A DNA stretch of 22,656 nt, taken from contig JBAVEL010000034.1 in the NCBI GenBank assembly GCA_049587715.1, forward strand, positions 1-22,656. Direction: 5' to 3'. The DNA comes from JBAVEL01 sp049587715. GTDB taxonomy: Bacteria > Bacteroidota > Ignavibacteria > UBA10030 > UBA6906. Positions 1 through 6,421 of this stretch are shown here, piece by piece. The first letter of the stretch is position 1, and the number at the start of each line of letters is the position of its first letter. The notes under the pieces are model-generated. The model did not search any database, was not told the origin of the DNA, and saw only the letters and a program-made list of their open reading frames with translations. The position numbers and the translations under genes were made by a program.

Positions 1-380
1 GTTATGTCGCGGGCGTGCACGATCCGGCTGAGGGAATGCCCCCCCTCGCGCCCCAGGTGCAGGTCCGCGCCCTCCCGGGTGAACTGCACACCCATGGCAA
101 TCAGCTCCCGCAGCCGCTCGGGCCCCTCCCGGACCATCACCTCCACGGCCCCCGTGTGGCACAGACCCAGGCCGGCGGCCAGCGTATCGCGGATGTGGAG
201 CTCGTGGGAATCCACAGACGAAACAACCGCCGCCACTCCTCCCTGCGCGTAGTTCGTGTTGGACTCCGCCTTCTCCTTCTTGGTGATGATTCCCACACTC
301 CCATAGCGCGCCGCCTTGAGGGCGAAGGAAAGCCCCGCGATCCCGCTCCCGATCACCAGGAAGTCGAATGGGTGTGTCAT
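1..380 (-). CDS. nadB: L-aspartate oxidase NadB, N-terminal part (runs off left edge)
   Basis: FAD-dependent L-aspartate oxidase makes iminoaspartate for NAD synthesis with quinolinate synthase. Only the first 126 codons are present; the gene continues past base 1. Translating the minus strand from the ATG at 380 gives a dinucleotide-binding start with GSGIAGL near residues 12-18. It is followed by SNTNYAQGGVAA (about 40-51), LGLCHTGAV (about 73-81) and HSLSRIVHARD near the cut end. This order is typical of NadB and also of the related succinate dehydrogenase flavoprotein, but the TNYAQGGVAA form favours NadB. No clear Shine-Dalgarno (SD) is seen. A strong terminator of the preceding barrel gene lies about 30 bp upstream, so nadB probably needs its own promoter, which I could not identify. 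Confidence 0.9.
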   Translation of the reverse strand, partial: MTHPFDFLVIGSGIAGLSFALKAARYGSVGIITKKEKAESNTNYAQGGVAAVVSSVDSHELHIRDTLAAGLGLCHTGAVEVMVREGPERLRELIAMGVQFTREGADLHLGREGGHSLSRIVHARDI

Positions 381-412
381 GGCATGAAGCGCGCTCTCAG
401 GGGGGGGAGAAG

Positions 413-444
413 AAAAAGGGCGGCCCGCCGCCGGCGGGCCGCCC
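413..444 (-). terminator. Strong rho-independent terminator after the outer-membrane barrel gene
   Basis: A perfect 12-bp inverted repeat (418-429 with 433-444, arm GGGCGGCCCGCC on either strand) with a 3-base loop is followed on the minus strand by TTTTTCTTC. It lies just past the stop codon at 467. The other strand has no T tract, so it should act only on minus-strand transcription and separate the barrel gene from nadB. Confidence 0.9.
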
Positions 445-466
445 CGTTTCCGTCCGCCCCGGGCGG

Positions 467-1864
467 CTATTCGAAGTTGTAGCTGGTCGTGATGTATCCG
501 AACGTGTTGATGTTGTCCTGCGACCCCATCAGACCCAGACCCCGGCGGAGCGCCTCTTCGCTCACGGTGGCATCCAGGGCGAAGCCGCCGAACCGCATCC
601 CGAGTCCGAGGGTCACCAGACCGTCATAGTTTCGGTTATCGAGAGCTCCCATCATGAGGAAGGAGTGGGGGAAGCTGGTGGTGGTCTCGGTGCTTCCGGC
701 CGCCGACTCGGTCTTGTTCTTGGTGCTGGCAAGGGCCCTGTAGTATCCGGCCCTTCCGCCGAGCCATTCGGTGAACCACCACTCGCCGCCCACGTTGACC
801 ACCGGGAGGGCCATATAGCTGAGCTCACCCGTGCCGGAAACGCCGGCGTTCGTCGTCTCGATCTTCCCCTTTCCATACTGCATGCTCAGACCGCCCGCCA
901 GGAAGAAGTCGGCAGTGCGGTACTCACCGCCGAGGCCCACGGCAATCACGGTGACGCTGAGCTTCTCGGAGAAGGTCGTGGCCGCCCCTCCGGTCGGGAA
1001 TGCATCCTCCTTGGGCTCGGCCGAAACGCTCCCGAAGAGGGCATACGGAACGAAATGAAAGGCGTTCGAAACGGGGAATTTCCCGCGGGCGGAGAACTGA
1101 ATCTCGGTGCCGCTGGCCGAATACTCGCCCAGGGTTCCCGCATTGGTCTTCCGGTCATCCGTGGCTTTGTCCATGCGCAGCGCCCCGGCCGCGCTGAACG
1201 AGGAGCCCGATCCCAGGTCCACATTGGCGCCCAGGCGGAATCCGATCACGCTGGCCGATGCCTCGTCTTCCGTGGATCCGCCTCCCGTTGCCGAGGTCTT
1301 GGTCTCCGTGGAAGCCGCACCGTACATCACGCCCAGCCCGAACTCGGCCGAGCCGGCGTCGTAGGACCCCAGCACCTCCCAGACATTCTGAACCTGGGGG
1401 ATGGCCTGTGCAGCACGCGCCGTAATGAAAGGAGGCAGCGTGGGGAGCCCGAACGGATTGGGAAAGGGGGGAGTGTACCCGCTCAAGAGCCGGGGAACCA
1501 GGTTCACGAACGAGGGATCATAGCTCAGGACCGCTCCCACGGTCAGCTCGCGGCTGACCTTGATTCCCACACCGCTGAACTGATGGCCGTACCCGTTGTC
1601 GGGCGTGCCGGGGGTGACGGACATGTTGTTGAGTGCGCCTCCCGCCACGTTCATCCAGATGTAGTCTCCATACTGCGAGAGGTAGGCCGGATTCACGAGA
1701 ACCAGCGCGGGATCCTCGGTGATGAAGGGGTTCGTAATCAGGTTCGTTCCCCCCTGGGAACCCCCCATGGCAATCTGCCTGGCGATTCCCCCCGGCTTCG
1801 CTTCCGCAAAGGCCATACTCCCCACAACGATGAGCGTGAGCAGCACTGTAGCGAGACGCTTCAT
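467..1864 (-). CDS. Predicted outer-membrane beta-barrel protein of unknown role (PorV/OMPP1-like N-terminus)
   Basis: Encodes 465 residues from an ATG at 1864 with a textbook SD (GGAGG, 5 bases upstream). Residues 1-20 form a signal peptide (MKR, hydrophobic core, AFA cleavage site). The mature protein begins with RQIAMGGSQGG and then DPALVLVNPAYLSQYGDY. This pattern recalls the start of PorV/OMPP1 (FadL-like) barrels, where an ALGG-type segment precedes an NPA motif. The rest alternates glycine/aromatic-rich strand-like segments with polar, Ser/Thr/Glu-rich loops, as in outer-membrane barrels. It ends in SYNFE, so the last residue is not the aromatic expected of a classical barrel signal; Phe is penultimate. 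It is a single-gene unit with its own promoter and terminator. Substrate and exact family are not recognised. Barrel identity is likely; function is unknown. Confidence 0.75.
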   Translation of the reverse strand: MKRLATVLLTLIVVGSMAFAEAKPGGIARQIAMGGSQGGTNLITNPFITEDPALVLVNPAYLSQYGDYIWMNVAGGALNNMSVTPGTPDNGYGHQFSGVGIKVSRELTVGAVLSYDPSFVNLVPRLLSGYTPPFPNPFGLPTLPPFITARAAQAIPQVQNVWEVLGSYDAGSAEFGLGVMYGAASTETKTSATGGGSTEDEASASVIGFRLGANVDLGSGSSFSAAGALRMDKATDDRKTNAGTLGEYSASGTEIQFSARGKFPVSNAFHFVPYALFGSVSAEPKEDAFPTGGAATTFSEKLSVTVIAVGLGGEYRTADFFLAGGLSMQYGKGKIETTNAGVSGTGELSYMALPVVNVGGEWWFTEWLGGRAGYYRALASTKNKTESAAGSTETTTSFPHSFLMMGALDNRNYDGLVTLGLGMRFGGFALDATVSEEALRRGLGLMGSQDNINTFGYITTSYNFE

Positions 1865-1923
1865 GGATACCTCCGGTTTGTGGTTGTATGCGTTCTGGCT
1901 GTTACGCCGCCTGGACCGGACCG

Positions 1924-1952
1924 AATATAGCCCGCTTCCACTCAAATGTCAA
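1924..1952 (-). promoter_or_regulatory. Consensus sigma70-type promoter of the barrel gene
   Basis: On the minus strand TTGACA (1952-1947) is followed after exactly 17 bases by TATATT (1929-1924). The -35 is a perfect match and the -10 nearly so. The predicted start is near 1917, giving a 5' leader of about 50 bases before the SD. It lies just downstream of the aminotransferase stop at 1969. This implies strong constitutive transcription of the barrel gene, separate from the upstream operon. Confidence 0.85.
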
Positions 1953-1968
1953 GAGTTGCAGGAAGGGC

Positions 1969-3183
1969 CTATTCTCCTTGTTGAAACAACCCCTCGTCCG
2001 CCTTGTTTCTACGCAGGAAGGCCAGGAATGTTGCCTCCAGAGCCCGAATCGCCGAATCCAGGTCCGCCTCCGCAATAATCAGCGGCGGCAGGAACCTGAG
2101 CACGTTTCCCGCCGTGTGGTTGAGGAGAAACCCCGCCTCCAGCATGGCACCCGAAAAGGAGCGGGCGGGGACAGCCGTTTCGAGCCCCACCATGAGCCCT
2201 TTCCCCCTCACATCCGTAACCAATTGCGGATGCCGCCTCCGGAGTCCCTCCAGGCCCTCCCGCAGATGGTCCCCCATCCGCCGGGCATGGTCGGCGAGTC
2301 CTCCCTCGGTGAGCCTCCGGAGAATCTCGCAGCCCGCCGCGCAGGCGACGGGGTTCCCCCCGAATGTGCTCCCGTGGGAACCCCGCGGCAGGCCTCCGGA
2401 TGCCTCCTCGGTACAGAGGATCGCCCCGAGGGGGAACCCTCCGCCGAGAGCCTTGGCTGAGACCACGATGTCGGGCCTGGCGCCCCAGTGATGGTAGGCA
2501 AAGAACCGGCCCGTCCGCCCGAGTCCCGATTGTATCTCGTCCGCTATCAGCAGAAACCCCGCCTCCCGGTGGAGGCGGTGAAGCTCCGCGGCAAACTCCC
2601 CCGTGACGGGACGGATCCCCCCTTCTCCCTGGATGTACTCCAGAATGACCGCAACGGGGCGGCCCTGTGCAGCTTCCCTGAGGGCAGCCGGATCGTTGAA
2701 TGGAAGGATCAGGGTTCCCGGGAGGAGGGGCCCGAATCCCGCCCGATGCTGCTCCCTTCCCGTGACGGAGAGGGCTCCCAGCGTGCGGCCGTGGAACGAC
2801 CCGCTGAATCCGATGATGGTGCTCCGTCCCGAAGCCCCGCCCAGCCGCCTGGCCATCTTGAGCGCCCCCTCCACGGCCTCGGTCCCGCTGTTCGTGAAGA
2901 AGACCCGGTCGAAGCCCGTGGAATCCCGGAGCGCCCGGGCCAGGGCTATCTGTGAGTCCTGGCGGAAGTAGTTGGAGAGATGCGTGTAGCGGGAAAGCTG
3001 ATGGTTCACGGCGGCGGTGATCCCGGGGTCTCCGTATCCGAGGGCATTCACGGCCAGGCCGGAGAAGAGATCCAGATAGGTTCTTCCCCGGGTGTCTATC
3101 AGGTGGACCCCCTTCCCCTCCCGGATATCCAGGGGAAGACGTTCATAGGTGTCCACGAAGAGACGATCGGAACCCGGGTCCAT
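1969..3183 (-). CDS. argD: Acetylornithine-type class III aminotransferase (ArgD/LysJ-like)
   Basis: A 404-residue pyridoxal-phosphate enzyme of fold type I, subgroup III. Seen: FFTNSGTEAVEGALKMAR (95-112), the phosphate-binding loop; SFHGRT (129-134); the IADEIQSGLGRTG segment with Asp215 and Glu216; and SAKALGGG with Lys244 as the Schiff-base lysine. The N-terminal LPLDIREGKGVHLID and LSNYF (69-73) fit acetylornithine aminotransferase (arginine synthesis) or the related LysJ. Where most family members read EPIQGEGG, this one reads EYIQGEGG (182-189). No other arginine gene is nearby, so the substrate is inferred from family resemblance only; succinylornithine, 4-aminobutyrate or another omega-amine is possible. 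The ATG at 3183 lies 4 bp after the coaE stop, indicating co-transcription and coupling. Confidence 0.8.
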   Translation of the reverse strand: MDPGSDRLFVDTYERLPLDIREGKGVHLIDTRGRTYLDLFSGLAVNALGYGDPGITAAVNHQLSRYTHLSNYFRQDSQIALARALRDSTGFDRVFFTNSGTEAVEGALKMARRLGGASGRSTIIGFSGSFHGRTLGALSVTGREQHRAGFGPLLPGTLILPFNDPAALREAAQGRPVAVILEYIQGEGGIRPVTGEFAAELHRLHREAGFLLIADEIQSGLGRTGRFFAYHHWGARPDIVVSAKALGGGFPLGAILCTEEASGGLPRGSHGSTFGGNPVACAAGCEILRRLTEGGLADHARRMGDHLREGLEGLRRRHPQLVTDVRGKGLMVGLETAVPARSFSGAMLEAGFLLNHTAGNVLRFLPPLIIAEADLDSAIRALEATFLAFLRRNKADEGLFQQGE

Positions 3184-3187
3184 GCCC

Positions 3188-3808
3188 TCAGACCTGCGCG
3201 AGGAGCGTGAGGATCCGGTCCACGCATGCCACCGCCGCAGCCAGATCCCTCTCCGATCCGTCGTTCCGCAACACGAAATCGGCCCGGTCTCCCTTCTCTT
3301 CCTGAGGCATCTGGGCCCGCATGCGGCTGAGCACCTCCGAAGGCGGAATCCCTTCCCGCCGGCATACCCTCTCCACCCTCGCAGCCCGCCCGGCCGTTAC
3401 GGCGATGACATAGTCGAACGATTCTTCCATGCCCGCCTCGAAGATCAGGGCTGCCTCAACCAGCACATAGGGGTGTTTCCGTGCGGAGGGAAGGCGCCGG
3501 AGCTCGGCCTCGATGGCCCGCTCGACAGGCTGATGAACGATGCCCTCCAGACGCTTTCGCGCATCCGCATCCGCAAACACGATGTCGGCCAGACGCCTCC
3601 TGAGAAGGCTCCCATCCGGGGCGAAGACCCCCCCGCCGAAGTCCTTCCGGATGAGACTCCGAACCGCCGGGTCGCGCTCCGTCAGATCGCGGGCCAGGAG
3701 GTCCGCAGACAGGACGATTCGCCCCCTGGAAGCAAACAGGCGGCACGCGGTGCTCTTGCCGGCACCGATGCCCCCCGTGATTCCCACACGGAGATAACGC
3801 CGTCCCAT
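3188..3808 (-). CDS. coaE: Dephospho-CoA kinase
   Basis: Last step of coenzyme A synthesis: ATP-dependent phosphorylation of dephospho-CoA. The Walker A loop is GITGGIGAGKST (9-20). It is followed by the SADLLARDL segment, which occupies the family's DAD position, then LIRKDFGG, and VLVEAALIFEAGMEESFDYVI with the LIFE(A/S)G core. From the ATG at 3808 it has 206 residues, the usual length. AAGGG sits 7 bases upstream of this ATG. A TTG farther upstream at 3835 is also in frame, but would add a short non-conserved stretch. It begins about 30 bp after rny stops and is followed by the aminotransferase after 4 bp, so all three appear to share a transcript. The family is certain; the start is well supported. 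Confidence 0.95.
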   Translation of the reverse strand: MGRRYLRVGITGGIGAGKSTACRLFASRGRIVLSADLLARDLTERDPAVRSLIRKDFGGGVFAPDGSLLRRRLADIVFADADARKRLEGIVHQPVERAIEAELRRLPSARKHPYVLVEAALIFEAGMEESFDYVIAVTAGRAARVERVCRREGIPPSEVLSRMRAQMPQEEKGDRADFVLRNDGSERDLAAAVACVDRILTLLAQV

Positions 3809-3838
3809 GGCCGGCCCTTTCGGGATTCCCCGCAAGCC

Positions 3839-5401
3839 CTATCGGGCGATCGCGACAGACCGGAATTCCCGGATCACGGTCACCTTGATTTGTCCGGGAT
3901 ACTCGAGTTCCTGCTGAATCTTGGCGGCGATATCGTGGGCAAGCTGGTCTGCGTGCGCGTCATCCACCCGGTCGTGCTCCACCACCACCCTGATTTCGCG
4001 GCCTGCCTGGATGGCATAGGTTTTGGCCACCCCCTGGAAGGACTGCGCGATCGCCTCCAGCTTCTCCAGGCGTTTGACGTACCCCTCCACCGATTCCCGC
4101 CGGGCTCCCGGCCTGGCCCCGCTGATGGCATCGGCCGCCTGAACGAGCGCGGCGATGGGCGATTCCATCGGCATATCGTCGTGGTGGGAGCCGATGGCAT
4201 TGACCACCACGGCGTGTTCCCCGAATTTCCTGGCGAGCTCGTAGCCCAGAAGCGCGTGCGGACCCTCCATGACCCGATCCACGCATTTGCCCATATCGTG
4301 CAGGAGCCCCGCCCGTTTCGCCAGTCCGGCATCCAGCCCCAGTTCCGAGGCCATCATGCCGCTCAGGAAGGCAACCTCCACGCTGTGCTGGAGCATGTTC
4401 TGGCCGTAGCTGGAGCGATACTTCATGCGCCCCACAAGACGCAGAACCTCCTTGTGGGCCCCGTGCAGCCCCACCTCCAGGAACGCGTTCTCCCCCACCT
4501 TCAGGACCTCCTCTTCCAGCTCCGCGCGCACCTTCTCCACCACCTCCTCGATGCGGGCGGGGTGGATTCTCCCGTCCGCGATCAGGCGCTCCAGCGAGAT
4601 CCGCGCCACCTCCCGCCGGAAGGGGTCGAACGCCGAGAGAATAACCGCCTCCGGGGTGTCATCCACGATCACGTCCACCCCCGTGGCCGCCTCGAAGGAG
4701 CGGATGTTCCTCCCCTCCCGTCCAATGATCCGTCCCTTCATTTCATCGCTCTGGATGTTCAGGACGCTGACGGTGGTCTCCACGGAATGGTCCGCGGCCG
4801 TGCGCTGGATCGCCTGCACCACAAGCTTCTGCGCCTCCCTGCGGGCGTCGTCCCGCGCCTTGTCGCGCAGTTCCTTCAACGCCTGTGCCGCCTCCGTCCG
4901 CGCCTCCTGCAACAGGTTCTCGATAAGCTGGCGCCTGGCCTCTTCCCTGCTCAGGCCTGCCGTCCGCTCCAGGCGCTCGTTTTCCTCGGCCATCAGCCGG
5001 TCCAGCTCGTTCTGCCGCTGGTCGCACGTCTTGCGGAGATCCTCCAGGTGCTTCTTGAGCAGAAGCTGCTCCTTCTCCTTCCGTCCGAGCAACTCGACCT
5101 TCCTGTCGATGTTCTCCTCACGGATATCGAGTTGCTTCTCCTGGGCCCCGAGTTTCTGTTTCTTCGCCTGGACGTCCCCGTCGAATTCCTTCTTGCGGGA
5201 ATACCACTCATCCTTGACTTCCAGGAGCTTCTCACGTTTCAGGGCATCGGCATCCCGTTCGGCGTCCGCCATGAGCTTCCGGGCCTGCTCCGTCGCCGTA
5301 TTCAGGCGGCTCCGGCCTGCCCGCACACTCAGCAAGACCCCTGCACCGACCCCCGCGGCCGCGCCCGCTGCAACCAGCAGAACGATGACATAGGTTTCCA
5401 T
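3839..5401 (-). CDS. rny: Ribonuclease Y
   Basis: Membrane-anchored endoribonuclease that starts mRNA decay. From the ATG at 5401 it has 520 residues, the family's normal size. Residues about 5-27 form one membrane helix, about 30-200 a long charged coiled coil, then a KH domain with IIGREGRNIRSFEAATG (about 225-241). The HD domain carries QHSVEVA and LLHDMGK (His368, Asp369), then GSHHDD. A second in-frame ATG at 5413 lies directly against a GAAGG and leaves no room for a ribosome. The 5401 start has a G-rich stretch (AAGGGGG) close upstream, so I prefer it. The upstream 320 bp is non-coding and structured, so rny may be transcribed from that region or by read-through from zapA. coaE follows. 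Confidence 0.96.
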   Translation of the reverse strand: METYVIVLLVAAGAAAGVGAGVLLSVRAGRSRLNTATEQARKLMADAERDADALKREKLLEVKDEWYSRKKEFDGDVQAKKQKLGAQEKQLDIREENIDRKVELLGRKEKEQLLLKKHLEDLRKTCDQRQNELDRLMAEENERLERTAGLSREEARRQLIENLLQEARTEAAQALKELRDKARDDARREAQKLVVQAIQRTAADHSVETTVSVLNIQSDEMKGRIIGREGRNIRSFEAATGVDVIVDDTPEAVILSAFDPFRREVARISLERLIADGRIHPARIEEVVEKVRAELEEEVLKVGENAFLEVGLHGAHKEVLRLVGRMKYRSSYGQNMLQHSVEVAFLSGMMASELGLDAGLAKRAGLLHDMGKCVDRVMEGPHALLGYELARKFGEHAVVVNAIGSHHDDMPMESPIAALVQAADAISGARPGARRESVEGYVKRLEKLEAIAQSFQGVAKTYAIQAGREIRVVVEHDRVDDAHADQLAHDIAAKIQQELEYPGQIKVTVIREFRSVAIAR

Positions 5402-5460
5402 GACCCCCTTCATCCTTCAAAAAAAATCCGCACACATCAACCGTACAAGAGTTCTATTAG

Positions 5461-5632
5461 TAAAGAACCTCTCCAAACACAGTGGGTGCGCGCCTGAACG
5501 CCTCTTGCTTCCTCCGCCCCGCTCTTCCCCCTTCCGGGGGGAGGTCATCGCGGGATACCGGACAATGCCGGTCGAGGCCTGCAACCAACGCTCACGAGCC
5601 GGGCTCCCTGTCTTGTCAGTGTTGGTTCTTTA
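5461..5632 (-). ncRNA. Candidate 6S-like (SsrS) structured RNA between zapA and rny
   Basis: Seen: the minus strand of this 172-base interval starts TAAAGAACC then AACAC and ends GTGTT, six bases, then GGTTCTTTA. Its ends can thus close as a 9+5 bp helix. Inside are a hairpin ACCGG/CCGGT, a hairpin TCCCCC/GGGGGA with loop CGGAA enclosed by CCCG/CGGG, and a GCCTC/GAGGC pairing. Together these suggest a rod with internal loops. Known: 6S RNA is about 180 nt, rod-shaped with a central bubble, and lies next to zapA in many proteobacteria. Inference: length, closing helix and position fit 6S RNA, but I cannot show the conserved bubble sequences. A -10-like CATTAT directly precedes the 5' arm, without a good -35. 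A different structured RNA or an rny leader remains possible. Confidence 0.42.
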
Positions 5633-5654
5633 TAATGTGTTTGTGACGGCTGGC

Positions 5655-5696
5655 GGTGCGGATCTGACATCCGTACCACATCCTACCGCTATGTGG
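5655..5696 (-). other. Two abutting RNA hairpins downstream of zapA
   Basis: Minus strand: CCACAT/ATGTGG (5696-5691 with 5681-5676, 9-base loop) is a perfect 6-bp stem. It is followed at once by GGTACGGAT/ATCCGCACC (about 5677-5655), a 5-base loop with eight pairs and one A-C mismatch. The two stems compete for the shared GG at 5676-5677. They lie between the zapA terminator and the candidate 6S-like RNA. No ORF covers them. They may belong to a longer RNA or protect a 3' end; no function is recognised. Confidence 0.4.
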
Positions 5697-5697
5697 A

Positions 5698-5725
5698 AGA
5701 ACAGAAGAACCGGCCCCGATCCGGT
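5698..5725 (-). terminator. Probable weak rho-independent terminator of the thrS-zapA operon
   Basis: Directly at the zapA stop codon the minus strand reads ACCGG, a 7-base loop, CCGGT (5725-5721 with 5713-5709), then the T-rich TCTTCTGTTCTT. The stem is only 5 bp, so termination may be partial and allow read-through into the structured region and rny. Confidence 0.5.
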
Positions 5726-6027
5726 CAGGAGCGCCCGCCCTGGCGCAGACACTCGTCCATGAAAGCGGTCATGCGCCCGACCTCCTCCCGATTCCGGGCA
5801 TCCGCCTGCCGGGAGCGTTCCCGTTCCTTCAGCAGATCCTCCGTGATGTTCAGGGCCGACAGGACAGCCACCGTCAGTGTGGGCTGATCGGGCAGCTTCT
5901 CGTGAATCGAGCCGATCATCCCGTCCACGTGGGCCGCCACCTGCCGTGTGAACTCCTCGCTCTCCCCACGGAGAGGATACTCGGAACCGAAGATCTTGAC
6001 CTTGATGCTCTTTCTTTCGGTGCTCAT
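5725..6027 (-). CDS. zapA: Cell division protein ZapA
   Basis: ZapA binds FtsZ and bundles its filaments at the division ring. It is 100 residues from the ATG at 6027, the family's usual length. Residues about 8-30 (VKIFGSEYPL, then FTRQVAAHVDGMI) match the globular ZapA head, and SALNITEDLLKERERSRQADAR continues as the coiled-coil tail. A GTG three codons upstream (6036) is the alternative start. Neither has a clear SD, so initiation is probably coupled to the preceding gene, whose stop lies at 6065. The order pheT, small coiled-coil gene, zapA, then RNA gene/rny fits synteny known from other bacteria. Confidence 0.9.
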   Translation of the reverse strand: MSTERKSIKVKIFGSEYPLRGESEEFTRQVAAHVDGMIGSIHEKLPDQPTLTVAVLSALNITEDLLKERERSRQADARNREEVGRMTAFMDECLRQGGRS

Positions 6028-6064
6028 GGCATTCACGGCATGGTTCGCAACACGCAGTTTCCCA

Positions 6065-6418
6065 TCAGAGATAGGCCTCTATCCGCGCCAGCAGATCCCG
6101 GAGCCGGCGCCGGACAGACTCCCGGTCCCCGTCGGGAAAGAGCTCGACACGCCGCTCCTCGATCCGGCGCCTCTCCTCCCCCGCCTTCGCCAGCATCTCC
6201 CGCTGGGCGGCCGTCTGCTGTTCCAGATCCCGGAGCCGCGCTTCCAGCCGGGCCACACGCTCCCCCAACTCCGCCTTCTCCCCCCGGAGCGCCTTCATGA
6301 CCTCCCCCGCCGCCCGAATCCTCTCCCAGAGCCCCGTGAACAACGCGTCGGACTCCGCTGCCTCCTTCGGCCTGTTCTCCAGATTCTGTTCCACGGTCCG
6401 GTCCACCGTCTGTGTCAC
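6065..6418 (-). CDS. Small coiled-coil protein of unknown function between pheT and zapA
   Basis: I do not recognise a named family. The 117-residue product is strongly charged and almost wholly helical. Residues about 30-95 show heptad-like spacing (ALRGEKAELGERVARLEARL) typical of a coiled coil. There is no signal peptide or membrane segment. It begins with GTG at 6418, three bases after the pheT stop. No SD is visible, so translation probably depends on ribosomes finishing pheT. It is followed by zapA after 37 bp. Position and shape suggest a division-associated partner of ZapA, comparable in kind but not demonstrably related to ZapB. That is inference from neighbourhood only. Intact reading frame and gap-free fit between neighbours argue that it is a real gene. 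Confidence 0.8.
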   Translation of the reverse strand: MTQTVDRTVEQNLENRPKEAAESDALFTGLWERIRAAGEVMKALRGEKAELGERVARLEARLRDLEQQTAAQREMLAKAGEERRRIEERRVELFPDGDRESVRRRLRDLLARIEAYL

Positions 6419-6421
6419 GGT

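Noticed and set aside
368..1930. A plus-strand ORF of 520 codons
   Set aside because: It is antisense to the barrel gene, which has a signal peptide, SD, promoter and terminator on the minus strand.
3149..5497. A plus-strand ORF of 782 codons
   Set aside because: It runs opposite to coaE and rny, which have complete, recognisable domains. In high-GC DNA the strand opposite a real gene often lacks stops. The translation shows no domain.
5530..5560. Signal recognition particle RNA (GGAA-type hairpin)
   Set aside because: The TCCCCC-CGGAA-GGGGGA hairpin has a GGAA-like loop, but the conserved asymmetric loops of SRP RNA helix 8 are not present.
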